This document shows, one piece after another, positions 17,760-25,179 of a DNA stretch of 40,968 bases. The translations under genes were made by a program, and so were the position numbers. Source of the DNA: UBA4717 sp002404395 (GTDB lineage: Bacteria; Bacillota; Clostridia; Oscillospirales; CAG-272). The notes under the pieces were generated by a model. The model was not told the origin of the DNA, ran no database searches, and was given only the letters and a program-made list of their open reading frames with translations. The stretch's first letter is position 1. Each line of letters starts with the position of its first letter. Where the stretch lies: contig CALFNW010000007.1 in NCBI GenBank assembly GCA_937902275.1, forward strand, positions 1 through 40,968, given 5' to 3'.

Positions 17760-18686
17760 ATGTTGACTTCAAAACTGTTGGCAGCAGCACAAAATGAACT
17801 TGATTTTTCGTTTATCGAAACTCCGCGGCTCTCAGAATACACGACCTTCCGAATCGGCGGTCCTGCCGCCTTTGCGGTGTTTCCGAACACCATATCCGCT
17901 TTTGCAGAGCTTATTAAACTTTTAAAAGCATATAACGAGCCGTACTGCGTGCTCGGAAACGGTTCAAATATTCTTTTTGCGGACAGCGGCTTCAAAGGTA
18001 CGGTGATAATCACCTCACGCATGAACCGTATTTCATCGGACGGGGTTCGCATAACTGCCGAATGCGGAGCTTCGCTTATAAAGCTTGCGTGCTTTGCCGG
18101 AAAGCACTCCCTCTCAGGGCTTGAATTTGCTTACGGTATTCCCGGCTCGGTCGGCGGTGCGGTATATATGAACGCGGGAGCATACGGGGGAGAGATCTCC
18201 GAAGTGCTTGAATCCTGCCTCTGCTTTGACACCGCAAAGCTGACCGAAACAAAATTTGACCGTGATGAATGTGACTTTGGATATCGGAGCAGTCTGTTTA
18301 TAAAAAATCCGGGGAGATATATACTTCTGCAAGCGACCTTTGCGCTTTCTTCGGGAAATGCAGACGAGATAAAAGCGGCTATGAACGACTATATGTCGCG
18401 CCGCCGCGAAAAACAGCCGCTTGAATATCCGAGTGCCGGCAGCGTTTTTAAAAGAGCCCCGGGATATTTTACCGCCAAGCTGATAGATGACGCCGGGCTC
18501 AAAGGCAAGCGCATAGGCGGAGCGCAGATCAGCGAAAAGCACGCGGGATTTATCGTTAACGTCGGAAACGCGACCGCAAAAGACGTTATAGCCTTGATAG
18601 CGCTCACAAAAGAGACTGTACACGAGAAGTTCAATGTTGATATTGAATGCGAAATAAGGTTTCTCGGCGACTCCGAAAAGCAATAG
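17760..18686 (+). CDS. murB: UDP-N-acetylenolpyruvoylglucosamine reductase
   Basis: The protein has 308 residues from ATG 17760. It is a FAD-dependent enzyme of cytoplasmic peptidoglycan precursor synthesis. Motifs are YTTFRIGGPA, LGNGSNILFAD, GLEFAYGIPGSVGGAVYMNAGAYGGE (given in part) and YPSAGSVFKRAPG, followed by AAKLIDDAGLKG-like sequence. Length and motifs indicate a type II MurB. The GGGGTGAG before the ATG is the ribosome site. It is followed by rapZ, as in many clostridia. Confidence 0.95.
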   Translation: MLTSKLLAAAQNELDFSFIETPRLSEYTTFRIGGPAAFAVFPNTISAFAELIKLLKAYNEPYCVLGNGSNILFADSGFKGTVIITSRMNRISSDGVRITAECGASLIKLACFAGKHSLSGLEFAYGIPGSVGGAVYMNAGAYGGEISEVLESCLCFDTAKLTETKFDRDECDFGYRSSLFIKNPGRYILLQATFALSSGNADEIKAAMNDYMSRRREKQPLEYPSAGSVFKRAPGYFTAKLIDDAGLKGKRIGGAQISEKHAGFIVNVGNATAKDVIALIALTKETVHEKFNVDIECEIRFLGDSEKQ

Positions 18687-18701
18687 CTTAAAGGAACCCT
18701 T

Positions 18702-18924
18702 GTCGGCGATGCCGACATAAAAATTACCGCTCATTGTATGAGCCGCCTACGGCGGCATGGAGCGCGAAACTTTCATCTCACACAAATGATGCTTCAAATT
18801 TCGCGCCTGTAATTTTTTGAAAGCGGGTCCCTGTCCCGCTTTCGTCGGCGATGCCGACACAAAAATTACCGCTCATTGTATGAGCCGCCTACGGCGGCAT
18901 GGAAGTATGATATGGAATTTATAA
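18702..18924 (+). promoter_or_regulatory. One complete and one gene-proximal leader element upstream of rapZ
   Basis: The complete copy has hairpin 0 GTCGGC-GAT-GCCGAC (18702-18716), an outer stem AAAAATTAC/GTAATTTTT (18719-18727 with 18809-18817), hairpin 1 GCCGCC-TAC-GGCGGC (18742-18756) and hairpin 2 GCGCGAAA/TTTCGCGC (18762-18769 with 18799-18806). A 24-codon ORF (18738-18812) begins MSRLRRHG. A 9-bp stem-loop follows (18819-18843). The second copy (18844-18902) repeats the 5' half almost exactly. There the 3' half is replaced by rapZ, and its mini-ORF (18880-18924) overlaps the rapZ start by 13 nt. Confidence 0.75.
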
Positions 18925-19772
18925 TAATAACCGGAATGAGCGGAGGCGGAAAGTCTCAGGCTGCAAACATCCTTGAGGACGCAGGCTACTATTGTATTGA
19001 TAATATGCCTGCAAAGCTTATTCCCGAGTTTGCCTCTCTGTACAACAGCGCGATGCGTGAAAAAGATGTGGTCTTCATAATTGACGTGCGCGGCGAAAAG
19101 GATTTCAACAGTATGTTTGAAAGCATTGACGCACTCAAAGCCGGAGGCTACACCTGCAAAACACTGTTTATCGAATGTGCCGACGCTGTCCTTATCAACC
19201 GCTACAAAGAAACCCGCCGCACTCATCCGCTCATTTCCCCCGAACTTACCAATATAAGCGACGCGATCGCCAAAGAGCGTAAAATGATGGCGCAGGTAAA
19301 AGAACGCTGTGATTATGTGATAGACACCTCAAAGACCACTCTCCTGCAGCTCAGACAGCGTGTAAACGCCGTTATCGGTAAAGCTGAGGGCGAAAACGGC
19401 GCGCTGATCAACTGTATGTCTTTCGGATTCAAGAACGGAGGCGTTACCGAAGCCGATCTGGTATTTGACGTGCGTTGCTTCCCGAATCCGTTTTACGTCC
19501 CCGCGCTTCGCCCGCACACGGGACTCGACGACGACGTAAAGGCTTACGTCTTTGCAAGCGAAGAAACACGCGAGTTTGCGGCAAAGCTTTATGATATGGT
19601 GGAATATCTGCTTCCGTTATACATAAAAGAGGGCAGACACCAGATAACCGTTGCCATAGGCTGCACGGGCGGAAAGCACCGCTCGGTGGCAATTGCCGAA
19701 GCACTTTGCTCCGAGCTTTGCAGGCTCGGTTACAAGGCAGTAAGCTTTCACCGCGATATCAACCGCGAGTAA
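18912..19772 (+). CDS. rapZ: RapZ / RNase adapter-type nucleotide-binding protein (YvcJ)
   Basis: The protein has 286 residues from ATG 18912, which starts exactly as the family does (MEFIIITGMSGGGKSQA). The N-terminal P-loop is GMSGGGKS. The C-terminal domain has FDVRCFPNPFY, HTGLDDDVKAYV and IGCTGGKHRSVAIAE. Family members bind nucleotides and, in enterobacteria, adapt RNase E to GlmZ RNA; in Firmicutes YvcJ the target is unclear. The usual partner yvcK is absent between rapZ and whiA. Confidence 0.93.
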   Translation: MEFIIITGMSGGGKSQAANILEDAGYYCIDNMPAKLIPEFASLYNSAMREKDVVFIIDVRGEKDFNSMFESIDALKAGGYTCKTLFIECADAVLINRYKETRRTHPLISPELTNISDAIAKERKMMAQVKERCDYVIDTSKTTLLQLRQRVNAVIGKAEGENGALINCMSFGFKNGGVTEADLVFDVRCFPNPFYVPALRPHTGLDDDVKAYVFASEETREFAAKLYDMVEYLLPLYIKEGRHQITVAIGCTGGKHRSVAIAEALCSELCRLGYKAVSFHRDINRE

Positions 19773-19797
19773 GTCCTAAATTTATCTACGAGGACAT

Positions 19798-20715
19798 ATG
19801 TATATGTCATTTGCATCCAAAACCAAAACCGAGCTTTGCGAAATACACCTGAAACGCGACTGCTGCAAGCGCGCCGAGCTTTGCGGTATCCTGATGTTTG
19901 CCGCAAATTTTGACGAGACCCGTGTGAGGTTGATCAGCGAAAGCGCCGCCCTTGCCGAGCTGACACTCAAGCTTTTATCAGAATTATATCACATAGAGGG
20001 CAACAAATACATTACCGAAAAAAAGACCGGCGGGGAAAACGGCGTGGGATGTCAGAGTATAAAAATCACCGTTTCGGCAAAGCATGATATTGAAAAGCTG
20101 AGAGAAAAATTATTAAATGCTTCGACCGGTTTGATCCCGGACGATCTGTTTGCCTGTGAACTTTGCCGCGCCGCATTTTTGCGCGGCGCCTTTCTTTCGG
20201 CAGGCAAGTTGAATGATCCGAGCACTTCATACCGCCTTGAATTTTCTACAGGGTCCGCGGCGCTTGCCGACATACTCATCTCGCTGCTTTCCAAAGAAGA
20301 CGTTCTCGCGAAACGCTCGCTCAGGCGCGGGGAGTATATAGTATACGTAAAGTCGGGCGATATGATCGAAACTTTCTTGGCTTTTATCGGCTCCTCAAAT
20401 GCTCTTTTTGAAGTTATGAACAGCCGTATAGTCAAAAGCGCTGTAAACGACGCCAACCGTCAGACAAACTGCGACACGGCAAATCTTTCGCGAACGGTCT
20501 CGGCATCAAAATCTCAGCTTGAAGCCATTCGTGCAATTGCCGACGCCGGGAAACTTGACAAGCTTCCCGACGAGCTTAAACTCACGGCGAAGCTCAGACT
20601 TGATAATCCCGAGCTTTCGATCAAGGATCTCGGCAATCTTTTTCCCGAGCCTATTTCAAAATCGGGAGTAAATCACCGCTTACGCAAGCTCGTTGAACTT
20701 TCAAAAGAATTATAA
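19798..20715 (+). CDS. whiA: DNA-binding protein WhiA
   Basis: The protein has 305 residues. The N-terminal part is the degenerate LAGLIDADG-type domain, with FLRGAFLSAGKLNDPSTSYRLEF, and the C-terminal helix-turn-helix includes LSIKDLGNLFPEPISKSGVN. WhiA is a conserved Gram-positive protein linked to cell division and chromosome segregation. GAGGA precedes ATG 19798; ATG 19804 is an alternative. It is 25 nt downstream of rapZ and 20 nt upstream of dnaE. Confidence 0.95.
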   Translation: MYMSFASKTKTELCEIHLKRDCCKRAELCGILMFAANFDETRVRLISESAALAELTLKLLSELYHIEGNKYITEKKTGGENGVGCQSIKITVSAKHDIEKLREKLLNASTGLIPDDLFACELCRAAFLRGAFLSAGKLNDPSTSYRLEFSTGSAALADILISLLSKEDVLAKRSLRRGEYIVYVKSGDMIETFLAFIGSSNALFEVMNSRIVKSAVNDANRQTNCDTANLSRTVSASKSQLEAIRAIADAGKLDKLPDELKLTAKLRLDNPELSIKDLGNLFPEPISKSGVNHRLRKLVELSKEL

Positions 20716-20735
20716 ACTTTAAGGAGGCATCGAAA

Positions 20736-23700
20736 GTGGGAGAATTTGTACAGCTTCATCTGCACAGCGAGTTCAGTCTGCTCGACGGTGCCTGTCGGAT
20801 CGAAGACATACCGAAGATCGCGCGTCAGAACGGGCATGACGCAGTTGCCATCACCGATCACGGAGTCATGTACGGCGTGCCGAGCTTCTGCAACGCCTGC
20901 AGGAAAGAAGGAATCAAGCCGATCATCGGTTGCGAAGTGTATGTTGCGCCCGGCAGTCGGTTTGACCGCATAAAGCTTGATAATGCGGTCGGATATCATC
21001 TTATCTTGCTTGTCAAAAACGAGATCGGATATAAGAATCTCACATATCTTGTAACAAAAGCTTTTACCGAAGGATTTTATTCAAAACCACGTATCGACCT
21101 TGAGCTTTTAGCCTCTCACCACGAAGGGCTGATCGCACTGTCGGGTTGCATTGCCGGATACATTCCCCGCCGCCTGCTCAGCGGCGATTTTGAAGGCGCG
21201 AAAAGCCACGCGCTTGAGATGTATTCGCTTTTCGGCAAGGACAACTACTACCTTGAAATACAGGATCACGGAATGGCGGAAGAAGCCAAAGTCCGCGAAA
21301 ATTTATTAAGACTGCATCGTGAGACCGGAATAGGTCTTGTCGCTACGGGAGACGTTCATTATATCTCTAAAAGCGACGCCGAAACTCAGGCGATACTAAT
21401 GTGTATTCAAACCGGAAATGTTATTACGGACGGCAGGCCCATAGGTTTTGAAACCGACGAATACTATTACAAATCGACCGAAGAAATGAAGGCTTCTTTT
21501 TCGGCATATGAAGGCGCGATTGAAAACACGGTCAAGATCGCTGATATGTGTAACTTTGAGTTTTCATACGGGAAATATTACCTTCCGAGCTTTACGCCGC
21601 CCGACGGTCAAACTCCGAAGGAATATCTGCGTCAAAAAACCTACGAAGGTTATAACCGCCGGCTTTCCGGCGGTGAACTTGCGCTTGATAAAGCTGATGA
21701 AAAGACCTATATTGACAGAATAGAATACGAACTGTCAACAATCCATTCAATGGGATTTGACGATTACTATTTGGTAGTCCGCGACTTTGTAGGTTATGCC
21801 CTCTCGCAAAATATACCCGTCGGTCCCGGCAGGGGTTCGGGCGCGGGAAGTCTTGTAGCATATTTAAACGGAATCACCGACGTTGATCCTATAAGATACG
21901 ATCTGCTTTTTGAGCGTTTTCTCAACCCGGAGCGGGTCAGTATGCCCGACTTTGATATAGATTTTTGCTATAACCGACGCGATGAAGTCATTGAATATGT
22001 AAAATCGCGCTACGGTGAAGCCCGCGTTTCTCAGATAATAGCCTTTGCCACGCTTGCGGCGCGTGCAGCGGTCAGAGATGTCGGAAAGGCTCTCGGTATG
22101 TCTTATTCCGAGGTGGACGAGGTTGCCGCACTGATCCCGCGCGATCCCGGTGCAAATATTAAGGATATGATCAGCGGAAATGCCAAATTCAAACGCAAAG
22201 GTCAGGCGCGGGAATATGAAGAACGATTCAAAGCCGCATATGAATCTGATCCGATAAAGCGGAAGTTGATAAACACTGCCGCCGCGCTTGAGGGAATGCC
22301 GCGCCACTCTCAGGTCCACGCCGCCGGCGTTGTTATCACGGACAAACCGGTATGCGAATATGTTCCGCTCTCTTTGAGCCGCGGCGCCGTGGTCACGCAA
22401 TACGATATGGATTCGATCTCAGCGCTCGGGCTTGTAAAATTTGACTTTCTGGCGCTCAGATTTTTGACGATAATCTCAGATGCCGAAAAGCTTATACAAA
22501 AAAAGCTTCCCGACTTTTCGATAAAAAACATACCGCTTGACGATGAGGAGACCTATAAATTCATTTCCGCCGGAAATACCTGCGGTCTGTTTCAGCTTGA
22601 ATCCACAGGCATGAAACGATTGCTGACCCAGCTTGAACCGCATTGCATTGAGGATATAACCGCGGCGATCTCCCTGTACAGACCCGGCCCGATGGACAGT
22701 ATACCCGAATACCTTAAAAACCGAAAATCACCCGACAGTATCACCTACACCATACCGGAATTAAAGCCGATACTTGACGTGACTTACGGCTGTATAATCT
22801 ATCAGGAGCAGGTGATGCAGATCTGCCGCTCGGTCGCAGGGTACAGTCTCGGAAGAGCAGACATAGTCAGACGCATGATGGCAAAGAAAAAAACTGCCGA
22901 AATGGAAAAGGAACGAGGGATCTTTGTCAAAAAAGCGGCGGAAAACCGCATTGATTCCCAGGCCGCCGACGCGCTTTTCGACCGTCTTGTTTCTTTTGCA
23001 AGCTATGCTTTCAACAAAAGTCACGCGGTGGCATATTCGATCCTCGCATACCGCACCGCATATCTGAAATGTCGGTTCTGTCCGGAGTACACGGCGGCAC
23101 TGCTCACCTCTGTCCTCGGCGATATCGGCAAGACAGCCGAATATGTTGCCGACGCCGCAAAATTCAGAGTCAGAATACTGCCTCCCGATATAAACGAAAG
23201 CTACACCGATTTTTCAGTCAGCGACGGAAATATTCGTTTCGGTCTTGCGGCGATCAAAAATGTCGGTCCGGGCTTCATTGACAATATTATAAAGGAACGG
23301 GAAAACGGCAAATTTACTTCATTTGAAAGCTTTGTAAAACGCATGAGCCGCCTTGAGCTTAACAAGCGTCAGGTTGAAGCACTGATCAAATGCGGCGCGT
23401 TTGATTCTTTCGGCATATACAGAAGCCGACTGATCGCCGCCTGCGACAATCTGATCGATGAAGCGCTTTCAGGCAGTCGCTCCAATCCCGAGGGTCAGCT
23501 TGATATCTTCTCCATGACTCAGCTCGACAGTCTGAAAGGCGCGGCGTTTGAATTTCCGGATATTCCCGAGTTTGAGCTCAAAGATCTGCTCAAATACGAA
23601 AAAGAATCGTCGGGACTTTTCTTTTCAGGGCACATTCTCGACGCATATTCCGAGCATATAAAAAAGCTCGGCACGCTTCACATATCCGAGCTTTATATTA

Positions 23701-24329
23701 CGGAGGACGAAGGCGAGACCGAAGCACTAACCACACTCGGTGGCTATGTTGACGGAGATGAGGTGAGCGTTGCCGGTATCATTACGTCCAAAACCTCCAA
23801 GACCACGCGAAACGGAAGTCATATGCTTTTTTGCACGCTTGAAGATATGAGCGGGGAGATTGAGCTGACAGTTTTCCCGAAGCTGCTTGAAAAATATGCA
23901 TATATATTTACCGTTCAAACGGCGATCGCCGTCAGAGGAAAGCTGTCGCTTCGCGAAAACGATCCGTCAAAGCTTATAGTGAACGAAGTACTGATACTCG
24001 CCAAAAATACCGACAGTGCAGACAGCACAGACCGCCTCAGGCTTTTCGGCGAAGAACCCGCCGAACCTGCCGCCGTTTCCGCCAAAAAGCCCGGTATTGC
24101 CGCGTCCAAGCCCAAGCGAATTTATATACGGCTTGATAAAGAAAACACGAAGCTGCTTGAAAAGGTCAAGCTTTTAATATCGATCTTCGACGGTCCCACT
24201 CCCGTGATTATCTACGACGAACCGCGAAAACAATACGACACCTCGCTTAAGCTTTCTTCCGATGCCGGTGATTATCTGATCGCCGAACTTAAAACGCTGC
24301 TCGGCGATGCCAACGTTGTATACAAGTAG
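20736..24329 (+). CDS. dnaE: DNA polymerase III alpha subunit, DnaE type
   Basis: The protein has 1197 residues. A PHP domain comes first (FVQLHLHSEFSLLDGA, ITDHGVMYGV), then the polymerase core with PVGPGRGSGAGSLVAY, MPDFDIDFC and the SHAVAYSILAYRTAYLK fingers, then a helix-hairpin-helix region and a C-terminal OB-fold (VSVAGIITSKTSKTT). The start is GTG 20736, supported by AAGGAGG 8 nt upstream. The PHP histidines look intact. It copies DNA with the beta clamp, whose gene starts at the right end of the window. Confidence 0.96.
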   Translation: MGEFVQLHLHSEFSLLDGACRIEDIPKIARQNGHDAVAITDHGVMYGVPSFCNACRKEGIKPIIGCEVYVAPGSRFDRIKLDNAVGYHLILLVKNEIGYKNLTYLVTKAFTEGFYSKPRIDLELLASHHEGLIALSGCIAGYIPRRLLSGDFEGAKSHALEMYSLFGKDNYYLEIQDHGMAEEAKVRENLLRLHRETGIGLVATGDVHYISKSDAETQAILMCIQTGNVITDGRPIGFETDEYYYKSTEEMKASFSAYEGAIENTVKIADMCNFEFSYGKYYLPSFTPPDGQTPKEYLRQKTYEGYNRRLSGGELALDKADEKTYIDRIEYELSTIHSMGFDDYYLVVRDFVGYALSQNIPVGPGRGSGAGSLVAYLNGITDVDPIRYDLLFERFLNPERVSMPDFDIDFCYNRRDEVIEYVKSRYGEARVSQIIAFATLAARAAVRDVGKALGMSYSEVDEVAALIPRDPGANIKDMISGNAKFKRKGQAREYEERFKAAYESDPIKRKLINTAAALEGMPRHSQVHAAGVVITDKPVCEYVPLSLSRGAVVTQYDMDSISALGLVKFDFLALRFLTIISDAEKLIQKKLPDFSIKNIPLDDEETYKFISAGNTCGLFQLESTGMKRLLTQLEPHCIEDITAAISLYRPGPMDSIPEYLKNRKSPDSITYTIPELKPILDVTYGCIIYQEQVMQICRSVAGYSLGRADIVRRMMAKKKTAEMEKERGIFVKKAAENRIDSQAADALFDRLVSFASYAFNKSHAVAYSILAYRTAYLKCRFCPEYTAALLTSVLGDIGKTAEYVADAAKFRVRILPPDINESYTDFSVSDGNIRFGLAAIKNVGPGFIDNIIKERENGKFTSFESFVKRMSRLELNKRQVEALIKCGAFDSFGIYRSRLIAACDNLIDEALSGSRSNPEGQLDIFSMTQLDSLKGAAFEFPDIPEFELKDLLKYEKESSGLFFSGHILDAYSEHIKKLGTLHISELYITEDEGETEALTTLGGYVDGDEVSVAGIITSKTSKTTRNGSHMLFCTLEDMSGEIELTVFPKLLEKYAYIFTVQTAIAVRGKLSLRENDPSKLIVNEVLILAKNTDSADSTDRLRLFGEEPAEPAAVSAKKPGIAASKPKRIYIRLDKENTKLLEKVKLLISIFDGPTPVIIYDEPRKQYDTSLKLSSDAGDYLIAELKTLLGDANVVYK

Positions 24330-24336
24330 CGCTTGA

Positions 24337-24357
24337 TTGAATGCGTCACCGCATCAA
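24337..24357. terminator. Weak stem-loop between convergent dnaE and the BofC-like gene
   Basis: TTGA-A-TGCG pairs with CGCA-TCAA around a 4-nt loop between the two convergent stop codons. One bulge and no T-tract, so this is only a possible bidirectional terminator. Confidence 0.3.
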
Positions 24358-24776
24358 CCTCCGATATACGTGTTGATTTCGCATATCAGCTCAGCCACCG
24401 ACTCAACGGTATAGCCTGCGTACAAACGCTCGCACTTACCCTTGCTAAGGCTTTCGGGCTTGATATCAAGCACCTCGATCAGTTCTTTCCCGCTTGAATC
24501 GAATATTCCGATATTATCGTTATATGCTTTTATGACAAACCCGAATCCAGAAGAAAGCACCGGAATATCGCCGCTTTTTATGCCTGAAACCGCACTGTCG
24601 CAGTCTGTGTACCTTTCTTTGATATAACCGTATCCCTGATCCCCGCCTGCGCTTAAAAAAAACGCTCCCGTAAGCACACAAAGCACGCAGAAAAGCGAAA
24701 CCATTCCAAGCGAAGCAAAAAAGGTCTTTCGCGTAACAAAGCTGTCTGCGCCGTTTATCGACGATTTGTTCTCCAT
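24354..24776 (-). CDS. Single-pass membrane protein, BofC-like C-terminus
   Basis: The protein has 140 residues from ATG 24776, chosen because GGGAGA lies 7 nt upstream. One transmembrane segment (about 22-45) precedes an extracytoplasmic part. The C-terminal half, SGFGFVIKAYNDNIGIFDSS through YTVESVAELICEINTYI, resembles the BofC C-terminal domain seen in spore-formers (a strand with xxKxYNxxIxxF, then LxxGxxVxSxxEL). The similarity is judged by eye and the role is unknown. It is convergent with dnaE. A TTGAAT, 18 nt, GATAAT promoter candidate lies upstream on the minus strand. Confidence 0.55.
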   Translation of the reverse strand: MENKSSINGADSFVTRKTFFASLGMVSLFCVLCVLTGAFFLSAGGDQGYGYIKERYTDCDSAVSGIKSGDIPVLSSGFGFVIKAYNDNIGIFDSSGKELIEVLDIKPESLSKGKCERLYAGYTVESVAELICEINTYIGG

Positions 24777-24902
24777 AACTTTTCTCCCGGACATTTTTGT
24801 ATATTGTCAATTTGAATTTTGTAAATTTATTATCACCAAGTATTCACACGGTATTCAAAAACTCGTTATATACTTAGTGTGTATGCTTTGCTTATTTTAA
24901 AT

Positions 24903-25178
24903 GAAATTACCGCTCCTACTGTGAGCCGGCTATGCCGGCATGGACCGTGAACATTTCGTTTCCTTCAAATTTTCTCTGATGGTTCACGTCTGTAATTTCC
25001 GACGGCTGCCGCCGCTGAAATTACCGCACGTACTATGAGCCGGCTACGCCGGCATGGACCGTGAACATTTCGTTTCCTTCAAATTTTCTCTGATGGTTCA
25101 CGTCTGTAATTTCCGACGGCTGTCGCCGCTGAAATTACCGCACGTACTATGAGCCGGCTACGCCGGCATGGAATGTAA
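24903..25178 (+). repeat. 114-bp tandem repeat of complete leader elements upstream of the PBP gene
   Basis: Two full units (24903-25016, 25017-25130) and a third partial one (25131-25170) are arrayed head to tail. Each full unit has outer stem GAAATTAC/GTAATTTC, hairpin 1 GCCGGC-TAY-GCCGGC, hairpin 2 CGTGAAC/GTTCACG and a small CGGC/GCCG hairpin. Each has a mini-ORF MSR(L)xRHGP (24921-24950, 25035-25064). In the last copy (25149-25178) it reads MSRLRRHGM and ends one base before the PBP ATG. The remainder of the 403-nt gap (24777-24902) is AT-rich with no gene seen. Confidence 0.8.
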
Positions 25179-25179
25179 T

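Noticed and set aside
18702..25170. Recurrent hairpins as REP/BIME or IS200-type elements
   Set aside because: They are palindromic and repeated, but no transposase or RAYT gene is present, no target duplications are seen, and copies lie on the sense strand just before start codons. A mobile origin is not excluded; it simply lacks support here.
24903..25170. 114-bp tandem repeat as a CRISPR array
   Set aside because: The whole unit is repeated, with no variable spacers, and no cas genes are nearby.
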